NCBI GenBank assembly: GCA_947474365.1
Contig: CANJIU010000027.1
Span: forward strand, 31,983 to 95,982
Source of the DNA: Opitutia bacterium
GTDB taxonomy: Bacteria > Verrucomicrobiota > Verrucomicrobiia > Opitutales > Opitutaceae
Direction: 5' to 3'
Length of the DNA: 64,000 bases
Every line of letters begins with the position of its first letter. Position 1 is the stretch's first letter. Below are positions 46,021 to 56,009 of the stretch, piece by piece. The notes beneath the pieces are model-generated. The model was given only the letters and a program-made list of their open reading frames with translations. It was not told the DNA's origin and did not search any database. A program made the position numbers and the translations under genes.

Positions 46021-46617
46021 TCAAATCACCGTGAGAGCGTTGGCCAAACGGTCAATCTGAGCCTCGAGGAACTCGGGGGATCCCTCATTCCATAAGACAA
46101 AGTCGGAACGTTCGATTTTTCGCGCCAGCGGCAGTTGCTTGGAGATTCGCTGCCCGGCGAGCACGCGCGGAAGGCCGCGTTGCTCCAGTCGGACAAGTTG
46201 CTGGGAATGAGAACACGCGACGCATATCGTGAAATCAAACCAATTCTCCAAATCCTTCTCAAAGAGAAGTGGGACCTCCACTACCCATCGGGAGTCCGGG
46301 TCGGCGGAAAATGCCGCCCGCCAGGCCGCAAAAACCCGGGGATGGGTCACCTCTTCGAGCCAAATTCGATCCGCATCGTTGGCAAAAACGATCGCGGCGA
46401 GTGCCGTCCGGTTGATCCGGCCCGCTCCATCCTTCGCGCCGCCCTCCAGTACGCTCGTCCCATGGCGAGAGGTCACCACGGCAATCACTTCCGGGTCGGC
46501 CAATACGACGTCCCGCACAATCTGGTCGGAATCGAGCCGTCGAAAACCGCGCCGTTCCAACGCACGCGCCGCTGTCGACTTACCGCAACCGATCCCTCCG
46601 GTGATTCCTGCAAACAT
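46021..46617 (-). CDS. coaE: Dephospho-CoA kinase
   Basis: A 198-residue kinase for the last step of CoA synthesis, phosphorylating the 3'-hydroxyl of dephospho-CoA. The P-loop is GITGGIGCGKSTAARAL at residues 4-20. The CoA-binding and lid motifs are LDSDQIVRDV (residues 28-37), THPRVFAAWR (near residue 91), VVEVPLLFEKDLE and QLVRLEQRGL. Length is standard. The ATG at 46617 follows a divergent intergenic stretch, and rho starts 66 bases downstream, so coaE and rho probably share a transcript. Confidence 0.95.
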   Translation of the reverse strand: MFAGITGGIGCGKSTAARALERRGFRRLDSDQIVRDVVLADPEVIAVVTSRHGTSVLEGGAKDGAGRINRTALAAIVFANDADRIWLEEVTHPRVFAAWRAAFSADPDSRWVVEVPLLFEKDLENWFDFTICVACSHSQQLVRLEQRGLPRVLAGQRISKQLPLARKIERSDFVLWNEGSPEFLEAQIDRLANALTVI

Positions 46618-46736
46618 TATAGTGGGTGAGCCGACACAATTGGACTTGCCGAACCTATCCGCAAATTCTTAATCGCAAATTGTTCCCCAACTGGCCGCAG
46701 GCGCCGCCTCGAAAACAAATCCTATCCGACCAGGCC

Positions 46737-47615
46737 ATGTTTCCACCTGTAGACACCAAAAACGCCACCGCCGTCGCTGCATTCGTCGAAGAAAAATTCG
46801 CCAACATGTACCCCGGGGCGAGCTTGGTGTGGCTAAAGACGATATTTACCGACATTGAGGCGATCTTCACCGGAAAGAATCCAGACTACGCTGCCAGTGA
46901 TGTCCGCTATCACGACCTTGAACACACCCTCCAGGCGACGGTCTGTATCGTGTTGCTGCTCGAAGGCCGACATTTTGCCGAGGTCGAACCCCGCGTCGAC
47001 CCGCGCCAGTTCGAACTCGCCCTCTCGGCCGTCCTCTTGCACGACGCGGGATATCTGAAATTGCGCTCAGACAAGGTTGGAACGGGCGCCAAGTATACGT
47101 TTTGCCACGTATTGCGCAGCTGTGCGTTTGCCTCGTCCTACCTGCCGACTCTCGGAGCCAATGATCATGAGGTCGAGGCGGTACTCGGGGCCATCAACTG
47201 CACCGGCCCCACGAAGGAAATCAGCCGACTGCACTTCCGGGAGCCGGTCGAGCGGGTGATTGGCTGCGCCCTCGCGACTGCCGATTACCTCGGCCAAATG
47301 GCCGCAGCCGACTATCCCGATGAGTTGGAAATTCTCTTCGAAGAATTTCAGGAGTCGGACGACTTCATCCATCTGCCGGCAGCCAGGCGCACCTTCAAGT
47401 CCGCCACCGATCTCGCGGACCGCACACCTCTGTTCTGGCAAAAGTTCGTCATGCGCAAACTGGAGTCTGATTTCCAGGCGATGTATCGGTTTCTCGCTCG
47501 CCCTTTCCCGGCCGGACCCAATCCGTACTTGGTCGCGGTGGAGGCAAATATCGCCGAAATTAAACGGCGAAACGCTCTGCGTAGCTCCGCCCAGCCTGCG
47601 ACAGCGACAGGCTAA
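46737..47615 (+). CDS. HD-domain metal-dependent phosphohydrolase
   Basis: A 292-residue soluble protein with an HD domain. The metal ligands are [10 protein letters not shown] near residue 60 and [10 protein letters not shown] near residue 103, with a later His in [10 protein letters not shown]. The first block resembles the YHN-x-x-H start of cyclic nucleotide phosphodiesterases, but the overall likeness is to general HD hydrolases. The frame opens at 46626, yet the ATG at 46737 is preferred because the residues before it show no protein-like pattern. Possible substrates include cyclic nucleotides or nucleotides. It is divergent from coaE and followed by comM. Confidence 0.82.
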   Translation: MFPPVDTKNATAVAAFVEEKFANMYPGASLVWLKTIFTDIEAIFTGKNPDYAASDVRYHDLEHTLQATVCIVLLLEGRHFAEVEPRVDPRQFELALSAVLLHDAGYLKLRSDKVGTGAKYTFCHVLRSCAFASSYLPTLGANDHEVEAVLGAINCTGPTKEISRLHFREPVERVIGCALATADYLGQMAAADYPDELEILFEEFQESDDFIHLPAARRTFKSATDLADRTPLFWQKFVMRKLESDFQAMYRFLARPFPAGPNPYLVAVEANIAEIKRRNALRSSAQPATATG

Positions 47616-47652
47616 AGCCGCCTCGCTCCGTCAGAGGTTATCGCCACCACGC

Positions 47653-49206
47653 ATGCTCGCGACGATTACCTCCGCCGCCCTGCAGGGAATCGATGCCGAA
47701 GTGGTGCACGTCGAAGTCAACGCCGGTGAGGCCGGAGAGCCCAAACTCATCCTCGTCGGCCTCCCCGACGCCGCGGTCAAGGAATCCGACGACCGCGTCT
47801 TTTCCGCCCTCAGCAACAGCGGATTTCGCCCACCGCGGACGCGGACAACGATCAATCTCGCTCCCGGAAACCTGCGCAAGGAAGGTCCGTTCTATGATCT
47901 TCCGATTGCCCTCGGAATCCTCGCCGCCACCAAGCAACTCGCCGCCGAAAACCTCAGCGAGTGGCTGATCGCCGGAGAGTTGAGCCTATCCGGCGCCACC
48001 CGCCCGGTTCGGGGTGCCCTCGCCATGGGCCGCCTCGCCCGCACGCTCGGGAAGCGAGGCGTTCTTCTACCGGCCGTCTCTGCCGAGGAAGCGGCGCTGG
48101 TCGAGGGCGTCCGCGTGTATCGCGTCGATTCACTGGATCGCGCGGTGCGATTTCTGAGTGGCGAAATCAAACTCGAGCCCATCACCCCCAATTCAACCCG
48201 CCCCGGTTCGGCAAAGTCCGGAAGCAGCGGAGACTCCGGCGGGCTGCCCGACTTTGCCGAAATCAAGGGCCAGCACTCCTTGCGCCGGGCCGTCGAGGTG
48301 GCCGTGGCCGGCAATCATAATCTACTGATGATCGGTCCGCCTGGTTCCGGCAAATCGATGGTGGCGAAACGCCTGCCGTCGATCATGCCGGCGCCCACGA
48401 TGGATGAGCGGCTGGAAATCCTGAGCATCCATTCCGCCGCCGGTCGCACGATTAATGGCGAGGCCGCGTGGGATAGCCGTCCGTTTCGCTCGCCCCATCA
48501 CACCGTTTCCGATGTCGCATTGCTGGGCGGGGGCACGATTCCGGGTCCCGGCGAAATTTCCCTGGCTCACCACGGCGTGCTGTTTCTCGACGAACTCCCG
48601 GAGTTCAAGCGATCGGCGCTCGAGGTCCTTCGCCAGCCCCTGGAAGACGGCGACGTGACCATTTCCCGCAGTGCCGGCAAGGTCACCCTCCCCTGCGCCT
48701 TCATGCTGGTCGCCGCGATGAACCCGTGCCCGTGCGGTTACCTCGGCGACGCCAAACACGAGTGCCGCTGTACTCCCACCCAGATTCAGCGGTACCGTTC
48801 GAAAATCAGCGGCCCTCTCCTCGATCGTATCGATCTCCATATCGAGGCTCCGGCTCTTTCGTTGGCGGAGCTGCGGGTGGAGAGACCCGGTGAAAACTCG
48901 AACCGGATCCGGGAACGGGTGAGCGCTTCCCGTCGAATCCAGCACCAGCGGTTTACTGGCACGAAGATCACCTCCAATGCGCGGATGACCCATGCGCAAA
49001 TCCGCCGGCATTGCGCAATCGACTCCGCGCTCGGAGATCTTCTGCAACAGGCCATGGAACAACTCAGCCTCTCCGCCCGGGCCTACGATCGCATCCTGAA
49101 AGTCGCCCGCACCATCGCCGATCTCGCGGCTTCGGAGACAATCGAAGGCCCTCACCTGCTCGAAGCGATCCAATACCGCAGTCTCGACCGCGCCGTTTTC
49201 TACTGA
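47653..49206 (+). CDS. comM: YifB/ComM-type AAA+ ATPase (Mg-chelatase-like)
   Basis: A 517-residue protein of the ComM/YifB family, a helicase that promotes branch migration during natural transformation in Vibrio and Haemophilus. Start ATG at 47653, directly before the conserved N-terminus ([22 protein letters not shown]). The N-terminal Lon-protease-like domain covers about 1-170 ([31 protein letters not shown]). The AAA+ core contains Walker [14 protein letters not shown], Walker [24 protein letters not shown] and the zinc-like [15 protein letters not shown]. The C-terminal AAA-lid ends in [11 protein letters not shown]. The frame before the start belongs to shadows. Confidence 0.95.
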   Translation: MLATITSAALQGIDAEVVHVEVNAGEAGEPKLILVGLPDAAVKESDDRVFSALSNSGFRPPRTRTTINLAPGNLRKEGPFYDLPIALGILAATKQLAAENLSEWLIAGELSLSGATRPVRGALAMGRLARTLGKRGVLLPAVSAEEAALVEGVRVYRVDSLDRAVRFLSGEIKLEPITPNSTRPGSAKSGSSGDSGGLPDFAEIKGQHSLRRAVEVAVAGNHNLLMIGPPGSGKSMVAKRLPSIMPAPTMDERLEILSIHSAAGRTINGEAAWDSRPFRSPHHTVSDVALLGGGTIPGPGEISLAHHGVLFLDELPEFKRSALEVLRQPLEDGDVTISRSAGKVTLPCAFMLVAAMNPCPCGYLGDAKHECRCTPTQIQRYRSKISGPLLDRIDLHIEAPALSLAELRVERPGENSNRIRERVSASRRIQHQRFTGTKITSNARMTHAQIRRHCAIDSALGDLLQQAMEQLSLSARAYDRILKVARTIADLAASETIEGPHLLEAIQYRSLDRAVFY

Positions 49207-49225
49207 GGCGAAAATACGACGCCCG

Positions 49226-50371
49226 ATGTTCATGTATCCAAGAACCGACGAGCGCAGCGCAACGCTCCGTCGATTCTACCGCGGTTCGCCAAAATCCGGG
49301 GCCAATGCGCTCTTCCTTGCCGCGTCGATCGCGCTCGCGTCGGCGGCGGACACGCCACGTCTGCCAGAGTGGCGGGAGAAAATGCAACCGATTGCACCCC
49401 GCGGTTATGTTGCCCGCCACACGGTGCATCCTCCCGTCATCGACGGAAGACTCGACGATGCGGCGTGGGCAACCGCGCCTTGGACCGAAAACTTTGTCGA
49501 CATCGAAGGATCCACCCGGCCGTCGCCGCGCTTTCGCACCCGCGCGAAGATGCTGTGGGACGACGACCACCTGTACATCGCCGCCGAGCTGGAGGAACCC
49601 CATCTTTGGGCCACGATCACGCAACACGATGCCGTGATTTTTCATGACCCTGATTTCGAAGTGTTCATCGATCCCGATGGCGACACTCACGATTACTTTG
49701 AATTCGAAATCAACGCACTCAATACCAGTTGGGATCTCATGCTGCCCAAGCCCTACATGGACGGCGGCAAGGCGCGCAACGAATGGGAAATCCCCGGCCT
49801 GAAAACCGCGGTTCATCTCCGCGGCACACTCAATCGGCCGAATGACACCGACGTCGGCTGGACGGTCGAACTCGCCTTTCCCTGGAGGGCGTTTTCCACT
49901 CCGGCGCAACCCGGTCGCCGGCCCGCCGACGGGGCGCGCTGGCGGATCAATTTCTCGCGGGTCGAATGGCGCGTGACCGTCGAGGGCGACAGCTACCACA
50001 AGGTGCCCAAGACGCCCGAGGACAATTGGGTTTGGTCGCCGCAGGGAGTGATCGACATGCACCGGCCCGAGATGTGGGGCACCGTGCTTTTCACGCGCCT
50101 TCCCGAATCCGCACCTCCCGTCGTACCGCCCTTGCCTGGCAAATCCGCCCGCGACGTGGCGCTGAATTTTTACTACGCCCAGCTTGATTTTCACCGTGCG
50201 CACCGGCGATGGGCCGAGACGTTTTCCGAACTTAGCTGGTCCGCGCCGCCAGGAACCGCACCGCAGTTTCGCTCATCTGCCGACGGCTATACGTTTTCAA
50301 TGCTGTTCACGGAAAACAACCGTCCCCGGGCGTGGACGATTCTCCAGGACCGCCAGCTGACCCTCGATTAA
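49226..50371 (+). CDS. Secreted CBM9-like carbohydrate-binding protein
   Basis: A 381-residue exported protein. The leader is long and basic, with a hydrophobic segment (ALFLAASIALASA) ending near residue 40. The domain at about 60-295 matches family 9 carbohydrate-binding modules found alone in Bacteroidota and Verrucomicrobiota: VIDGRLDDAAWATAPW, YIAAELEEPHLWAT, DFEVFIDPDGDTHDYFEFEINALNTSWDL, and RINFSRVEWRV. The remaining C-terminus has no recognised domain. It is adjacent to an arylsulfotransferase and a sulfatase on the same strand. Confidence 0.82.
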   Translation: MFMYPRTDERSATLRRFYRGSPKSGANALFLAASIALASAADTPRLPEWREKMQPIAPRGYVARHTVHPPVIDGRLDDAAWATAPWTENFVDIEGSTRPSPRFRTRAKMLWDDDHLYIAAELEEPHLWATITQHDAVIFHDPDFEVFIDPDGDTHDYFEFEINALNTSWDLMLPKPYMDGGKARNEWEIPGLKTAVHLRGTLNRPNDTDVGWTVELAFPWRAFSTPAQPGRRPADGARWRINFSRVEWRVTVEGDSYHKVPKTPEDNWVWSPQGVIDMHRPEMWGTVLFTRLPESAPPVVPPLPGKSARDVALNFYYAQLDFHRAHRRWAETFSELSWSAPPGTAPQFRSSADGYTFSMLFTENNRPRAWTILQDRQLTLD

Positions 50372-50372
50372 A

Positions 50373-52028
50373 ATGAAGCTTTCCCATCGGTACCCCCTGA
50401 CCGCCGCGCTCCTGTTTGCCACGACCCTCGCGGCCGCGGAATTCACGGACGCCCCTGCGCTCGTACCCAATCCCAACCCCGAAGTTCCGCTCGCCGCAAT
50501 CATCCGCTTCACCCCCAGCAAGGCAGTCACAACGCGAGTAACGATTACGGCAAGAGAGCGCAGCTGGAGTGTCGATTTTGGCGCGGACTCCGATCCGTCA
50601 AAAGGTCTTCCCCTCATCGGATTTTATCCGGGTCAGCGTCACTCCGTTCTCGTGGAGATACGCGATGCGGCCGGCAAGGTCACCAAAGCAGCGAAGCCGT
50701 TGGAGTTCATCGCACCGTCGCTGCCTGAGGATGCGGCTGAGTTTCCTCCGATCAGAGTGAAAAAGGCGGACGCCGGGCAAATGGAGCCCGGCTGGACGCT
50801 GCTCAGTATCCGACGCCAGCGGCGCGGAGGTGGTGGAGGTGGCCGGGCTGGTGGCGCCGGCCGTGGTGGCGGAGCGGCCGGCCCGGCAGGCGAGCCCGTC
50901 TTCGCCACCGGCTATGGGCTGATTCTCGCGCTGGATGAGCGTGGCGAGGTGCGCTGGTATTACCGGAGCGCCAACCGCACCGCCGACGTCCATCGCCTCC
51001 GCAACGGCAACATCGCGTTTGTCACCAATGACAACCGCCTCGTCGAGGTCGACCTGCTCGGCAACGTGAAGGGCGACTGGTACGCAAGCCACCGCCCGCA
51101 GGGTCCCGGCACCAGCACGCCGGTCGAAGCCCTGACGATGCATCACAGTTTCGAAGAACTCCCCAACGGGAGCTTTCTGATCGTCAGCGGCGAACTGCGC
51201 GAAATCGACAACTACTACACCAGCGAGACCGATCGCGACGCTCCCCGGAAACGCCAGAAGGTGATGGGCGACCAGGTGATCGAGTTCGACCGCAGTGGCC
51301 GCGTCGTCTGGCGCTGGAGCGCCTTCGATCATCTCGATCCGATGCGTCTCGGATTTCTCACCATCAACCAATACTGGGTGATTCGCGGTTTTCCCGACAC
51401 GCTCGACTGGACGCACGGCAACGGCGTCTTCCATGACGAGCGCGACGATTCGATCCTCTTCAACTCCCGTCAGCAGAGTTCCGTGCTCAAGATCGAACGG
51501 CCCAGCGGGCGTGTCGTGTGGATCTTCGGTGAACCGGGTGGCTGGCCGGAGCGCTTCAAGCCCCTGCTCTTCCAGCGCGACGGCGTGAGCGAATGGCCGT
51601 GGCATCATCACGCCCCCAGCATCACCCCGCGCGGCACTCTCATGGTGTTCAACAATGGATTGTATAAGACGCGGCCGTTCGAGTCGGCCGCGACCGAAGT
51701 CGACAATGTCAGCGGCGCCCTGGAGTACGCCTTCGATCCCAAGGCGCGCACGGCGAAACTGGTCTGGTCATCGGACGCCAAAGGTCCGGAGGCGCTCACG
51801 ACATTCGCCATGGGCGACGCCGCCCTGCTCCCGAAAACAGGCAACGTGATGGTGGTCTATGGCAGCGGCGTGCGGATGGACAACCGGCTCCCCGCGAGCG
51901 GCGTCCGCGAGTTCAAGCACACGAATCCGGCCCAGACGGTTTTTGACGTCGTGTTCGCCGATGACAGCGTGGAACCCGGAGTCACGTGGATCGCCTTCGG
52001 CGGCGATCGAATTCCGAAGCTGCAATAG
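50373..52028 (+). CDS. Arylsulfate sulfotransferase-family protein
   Basis: A 551-residue exported beta-propeller of the arylsulfotransferase family; members move sulfate between phenolic compounds without PAPS. The signal peptide is MKLSHRYPLTAALLFATTLAAAE. Active-site blocks are HHSFEELPNGSFL, DWTHGNGVFHDERDDSILFNSRQQSSVLKIE, GRVVWIFGEPG and WPWHHHAPSITPRGTLMVFNNG. The His and Arg in these correspond by position to the active-site residues of characterised ASST, though I have not aligned them fully. A Gly/Arg-rich insert at about 150-165 is unusual. It starts one base after the stop of the previous gene and is followed by a sulfatase. Confidence 0.85.
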   Translation: MKLSHRYPLTAALLFATTLAAAEFTDAPALVPNPNPEVPLAAIIRFTPSKAVTTRVTITARERSWSVDFGADSDPSKGLPLIGFYPGQRHSVLVEIRDAAGKVTKAAKPLEFIAPSLPEDAAEFPPIRVKKADAGQMEPGWTLLSIRRQRRGGGGGGRAGGAGRGGGAAGPAGEPVFATGYGLILALDERGEVRWYYRSANRTADVHRLRNGNIAFVTNDNRLVEVDLLGNVKGDWYASHRPQGPGTSTPVEALTMHHSFEELPNGSFLIVSGELREIDNYYTSETDRDAPRKRQKVMGDQVIEFDRSGRVVWRWSAFDHLDPMRLGFLTINQYWVIRGFPDTLDWTHGNGVFHDERDDSILFNSRQQSSVLKIERPSGRVVWIFGEPGGWPERFKPLLFQRDGVSEWPWHHHAPSITPRGTLMVFNNGLYKTRPFESAATEVDNVSGALEYAFDPKARTAKLVWSSDAKGPEALTTFAMGDAALLPKTGNVMVVYGSGVRMDNRLPASGVREFKHTNPAQTVFDVVFADDSVEPGVTWIAFGGDRIPKLQ

Positions 52029-52100
52029 ACCTCCACGCGAAAACCCCGAAGCCGCGCGCACATTTCCCTCCGCTTCCACCGCCACGGCGACGGATCGTTG

Positions 52101-53537
52101 ATGAACAAACGTCTCCTGATTTCGATTCTCGCCCTAGGTTGGGCGCTGACGCCGCTCCTGATCGCCGCCGGGCCGAGGCCCAACATCCTCGTCATCCTGG
52201 CCGACGATCTCGGCTACGGCGACGTCGGCGTTCATGGCAGCCGGGTTGTGCCCACCCCGCACCTCGACGCCCTTGCCGCGTCGGGTGTGCGCTGCACAAG
52301 TGGATATGTGACCGCCCCGATTTGCGCGCCGTCGCGGGCTGGATTCATCACGGGCCGCTACCAGACACGCTTCGGGTTTGAGCACAATCCGCGCGTCGGC
52401 GACGAGAACAAGCTTGGGCTCCCCGCCGGTCAGCAAACGCTCGCGGATCACCTCCGGACTGCGGGTTACGCGACGGGCCTCGTCGGTAAATGGCATCTGG
52501 GTTTCAGCCCGGCCTATTTGCCGCAGACCCGCGGATTCGACGACTACTTCGGGTTTCTGGTGGCGATGCATAACTTCATCCTTGAGCGCGAGGCGGCACC
52601 GAAGTTTGAGGCCGCCTATTCACGCAACATGATTTATCGCGGCCGGGAGCGACAAAAGATCAGCGGCTACACTACCGACCTCTTTACTGATGAAGCGCTC
52701 GCCTTCATGGACCGCCAGGGTGAGAAACCGTGGTTTCTCTATCTCGCCTACAACGCCGTCCACACCCCACTTGAGATCCTCAGCACATACGGCGACCGCG
52801 TCCCCGCCGAAATCACCGACCCGGATCGGCGGGGCTATCTTTCCCTGCTCATTGGTCTTGATGACAACATCGGCCGCATCCGGACGCACCTGCGGGAAAC
52901 CGGCCGGGAAAAAAACACGCTGATCTTTTTCTTCAGCGACAACGGCGGCGCGGGCCGGAAACCGTTTCTTTCCTACAACACCGGCAACAACGCTCCGCTG
53001 CGCGGCGACAAAGGCCAGGTCCTTGAGGGTGGCATCCGTGTACCGTTCTTTGTCTCGTGGCCGGGTACGCTCCCTGCCGGGGCAAACTACGACAAGCCCG
53101 TGATCAGCCTGGACATCGCCGCCACCGCCATCGCCGCCGCCGGTGGAGTCACGCCTCCCGATCTGGACGGAAAAAATCTCATTCCGTTTCTCACCGGCGA
53201 AAAAAAGGGGCACCCGCACGACACCCTTCACTGGCGACTCGGCCCGCAACGCGCCACCCGATCCGGAAACTGGAAACTCGTCGATTGGCGCAACTTTGCC
53301 GCCAAGTCCCAGAGCGGTTGGGAACTTTATGATCTGCTCGCGGACGTCGGAGAAAAAAACAACCTCGCCGCCCGGCACCCCGCCGTTGTGGCCGAACTCG
53401 CCCAAGCATGGGAACGCTGGAATGAAAAGAACATCGCCCCTCGCTGGCAGGGAAGTTCGACCGAGGATCCGACCGCGCCCGAATTCCGACCCAACCCGAA
53501 AAAGTCACCGGCGACCTCCCGCACTGTCCCGCGGTGA
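52101..53537 (+). CDS. Exported sulfatase (arylsulfatase A type)
   Basis: A 478-residue sulfatase. The ATG at 52101 is preferred to a TTG one codon earlier; a signal peptide (LLISILALGWALTPLLIAAG) follows. Metal site ILADDLGYGD near residue 33, then the formylglycine signature CAPSR at residue 75 with AGFITGRYQ, GKWHLG at about 133, and FFSDNGG at about 275. The last 35 residues are Pro/Ser-rich. Activation needs a formylglycine-generating enzyme, which is not in this window. Sulfatases of this type are abundant in Verrucomicrobiota that degrade sulfated polysaccharides. Substrate is unassigned. Confidence 0.93.
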   Translation: MNKRLLISILALGWALTPLLIAAGPRPNILVILADDLGYGDVGVHGSRVVPTPHLDALAASGVRCTSGYVTAPICAPSRAGFITGRYQTRFGFEHNPRVGDENKLGLPAGQQTLADHLRTAGYATGLVGKWHLGFSPAYLPQTRGFDDYFGFLVAMHNFILEREAAPKFEAAYSRNMIYRGRERQKISGYTTDLFTDEALAFMDRQGEKPWFLYLAYNAVHTPLEILSTYGDRVPAEITDPDRRGYLSLLIGLDDNIGRIRTHLRETGREKNTLIFFFSDNGGAGRKPFLSYNTGNNAPLRGDKGQVLEGGIRVPFFVSWPGTLPAGANYDKPVISLDIAATAIAAAGGVTPPDLDGKNLIPFLTGEKKGHPHDTLHWRLGPQRATRSGNWKLVDWRNFAAKSQSGWELYDLLADVGEKNNLAARHPAVVAELAQAWERWNEKNIAPRWQGSSTEDPTAPEFRPNPKKSPATSRTVPR

Positions 53538-53625
53538 GGCCTTGAACATTTCTGCATTCGGCTCGGGAATCCGCCCCATAACATGATCCCGCGCCATCAA
53601 ACCCTGTTCTCCCGATGAAAACGCC

Positions 53626-54387
53626 ATGAGCATCGAAATCAATTTGAACGGCAAGGTCGCCCTCATCACCGGGGCCTCCCAAGGAATCGGCGCCCAGATG
53701 GCGCGGACGTTTCACCGGGCCGGCGCCACCGTGGTGCTGAACCATCCCGACAAAGGTTCCACCCGCGGAGATGCCGACGCATTGGCCACCCAACTTAACG
53801 CGATCCGCCCCCACAGCGCGCTCGTGGTCGCGGCGGATGTATCCGACGAGGCCGCAGTCCAAACCATGATGACGGCCGTGCACGAGCAGGTCGGGGGCAT
53901 CGACTTTCTCATCAACAACGCCGCGATCATCCGCGATCGCACGCTCGCCAAGATGTCCTCCGCTGAGTGGCAGGACGTCATTGATGTGAATCTCTCCGGG
54001 GTGTTTCACTGCTGCAAATTCGGTCTGGCGATCATGCGCGACGGCGGCGCAATCATCAGTCTCGGGAGCATCGCCGCGATTCAGGGCTTTTACGGCCAGG
54101 CCAATTACGCGGCGGCCAAGGCCGGGGTGCAGGCGATGATGCGCGTCGTGAGCCGGGAAGCCGCACGCCGCGCGATCCGCGCAAATTCCATCGCTCCCGG
54201 AGTGATCGACACGGCGATGGCGGCCACGATTCCCGCTCCGGTCCGAGCCGGAATGCTGAAGGAAATCCCCCTCGGGCGTTTCGGCGCAACGGAAGACATC
54301 GCCCACGTAGCGCTCTTTCTCTGCTCACCGCTCGCCGCCTATGTCAGCGGCCAGACCATCGAGGTCAACGGAGGCTGGCGCGGATGA
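53626..54387 (+). CDS. Short-chain dehydrogenase/reductase (FabG-like)
   Basis: A 253-residue classical SDR. Cofactor motif TGASQGIGAQM at residues 15-25, NNAA at about 100, catalytic Ser in SLGSIAAI and Tyr-x-x-x-Lys in NYAAAKAG near residue 160, and IAPGVIDT. Members of this group reduce 3-oxoacyl thioesters or oxidise 3-hydroxyacids. It overlaps the CoA-transferase by ATGA, so the pair may convert a hydroxyacid to a ketoacid and activate it as a CoA ester (for example 3-hydroxybutyrate to acetoacetyl-CoA). That pathway is a hypothesis. Confidence 0.92.
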   Translation: MSIEINLNGKVALITGASQGIGAQMARTFHRAGATVVLNHPDKGSTRGDADALATQLNAIRPHSALVVAADVSDEAAVQTMMTAVHEQVGGIDFLINNAAIIRDRTLAKMSSAEWQDVIDVNLSGVFHCCKFGLAIMRDGGAIISLGSIAAIQGFYGQANYAAAKAGVQAMMRVVSREAARRAIRANSIAPGVIDTAMAATIPAPVRAGMLKEIPLGRFGATEDIAHVALFLCSPLAAYVSGQTIEVNGGWRG

Positions 54388-55937
54388 GGGGGGAGGCCCG
54401 CATCGCATCAGCCGTCGAAGCGGTCGGCGCCATCCCGGACGGCGCCACCGTGGCGATCGGCGGATTCGTCGGCGCGGGGCACCCCGAGGCGCTTTCAGCG
54501 GCGCTGGAACAACGTTTTCTCACGACCGCTGCGCCGCGCAACCTTACGCTGGTCTATGCGGCCGGCCAGGGTGACCGGAGTGAACGCGGGCTCAACCATC
54601 TCGCCCACGTCGGCATGGTGAAACGAGTTGTGGGCGGGCATTGGAACCTGGCGCCAAAACTCGGCCGGCTCGCACTCGCCAATAAGATCGAGGCCTACAA
54701 TTTTCCCCAAGGTGTGATCTGCGGCCTGTTTCGCGAGATCGCCGCAAAGCGACCGGGCATCATCAGCCAGGTCGGTCTGCATACCTTCGTCGACCCCGAG
54801 AACGGCGGCGGCCGACTGAATCGACGCACCACCGAACCGCTCGTTGAGCGGATCACGATCGATGCGGAAACGTGGCTGAGGTATCGCAGTTTTCCCGTCC
54901 ACGTCGGGTTGATCCGCGCCACCTGCGCCGACCGTCGCGGCAACCTTAGCATGGAACGCGAGGGTTTGATCGGCGAAGTCCTGCCCATCGCCCAGGCGGC
55001 GAAAAACCATGGCGGCATCGTCATCGCCCAGGTCGAACGCATCGTTGATCGCATCGACGATCCCAAGTCCGTCCGCGTCCCCGGCATGCTGGTCGACTTC
55101 GTCGTCATCGCGGAACCCTCGCAACATCCGCAGACCTTTGGCGCACACTTCAACCCGGACTACGTGACTACTGGGGGAGCACAGAGCGCGTCCATCCCGC
55201 TGCCGTTCTCCGAGCGAACGATCATCGGTCGGCGGGCGCTCGCGGAAATCCGTCGCGGCGACATCGTAAACCTCGGCATCGGGTTGCCGGAGACTGTCGC
55301 CGCGGTGGCCGCGGAAACGGGACGCCTCGCCGACTTCACTCTGACACTGGAGAGCGGCCCAATCGGCGGCGTGCCGGCGTCCGGTCTCGACTTCGGCTGC
55401 AGCCGCTTTCCCGAAGCAATCATCGACCAGCCCGCGCAGTTTGATTTTTACGACGGAGGCGGTCTCGATCTCGCCATTCTCGGCGCCGGGGAGGTGGGTG
55501 CGGACGGGAGCGTCAATGTGAGCACGTTTGCCGGACGCTTCGCCGGAGTCGGCGGATTCGTGAATATCGCCCAGAGCGCCCGGCGCGTGGTCTTCTGTTG
55601 CACGTTCCGCGCCGGCGATCTCGATGTCGCGATGGAGCGCGGCGAATTGCGAATTGTGAAGGAAGGCCGCCACGCGAAGTTCGTGCAGCGGGTGCAGCAG
55701 GTCTGCTTCCACGGGCCGTCAGCCTTTGCCCGCGGCCAGCAGATTCTCTATGTGACGGAACGCGCGGTCTTCGAATTGACCGCGCAAGGGCTTGGCGTGC
55801 GGGAACTGGCGCCCGGCATCGACGCGGCGACCCACTTGTATCCGCAGATGGAATTCACCCCGGTGGTTGCCGGCGAAGGCCGGATGGCACCGGAGTGTTT
55901 CACCCCGAGCCAACTCGGACCTTCCGCTGAGCGTTGA
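54384..55937 (+). CDS. Family I CoA-transferase (YdiF/propionate CoA-transferase type)
   Basis: A 517-residue two-lobed CoA-transferase. The first lobe starts at about residue 10 with VGAIPDGATVAIGGFVGAGHPEAL, and the second with RRALAEIRRGDIVNLGIGLPETVA near residue 290. The catalytic Glu is in TLTLESGPIGG near residue 330, and the last lobe has GAGEVGADGSVNVSTF. Length matches single-chain YdiF-like enzymes rather than two-subunit types. It moves CoA between short-chain acids. Overlap with the dehydrogenase implies joint function. Confidence 0.92.
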   Translation: MRGEARIASAVEAVGAIPDGATVAIGGFVGAGHPEALSAALEQRFLTTAAPRNLTLVYAAGQGDRSERGLNHLAHVGMVKRVVGGHWNLAPKLGRLALANKIEAYNFPQGVICGLFREIAAKRPGIISQVGLHTFVDPENGGGRLNRRTTEPLVERITIDAETWLRYRSFPVHVGLIRATCADRRGNLSMEREGLIGEVLPIAQAAKNHGGIVIAQVERIVDRIDDPKSVRVPGMLVDFVVIAEPSQHPQTFGAHFNPDYVTTGGAQSASIPLPFSERTIIGRRALAEIRRGDIVNLGIGLPETVAAVAAETGRLADFTLTLESGPIGGVPASGLDFGCSRFPEAIIDQPAQFDFYDGGGLDLAILGAGEVGADGSVNVSTFAGRFAGVGGFVNIAQSARRVVFCCTFRAGDLDVAMERGELRIVKEGRHAKFVQRVQQVCFHGPSAFARGQQILYVTERAVFELTAQGLGVRELAPGIDAATHLYPQMEFTPVVAGEGRMAPECFTPSQLGPSAER

Positions 55938-56009
55938 ACTCCCCGTCGACTAGCGGTTCCAAGGAAGCGACGGTTTCAACCCGCAGCGCCCGGCTCACCG
56001 CGGCTTGAT

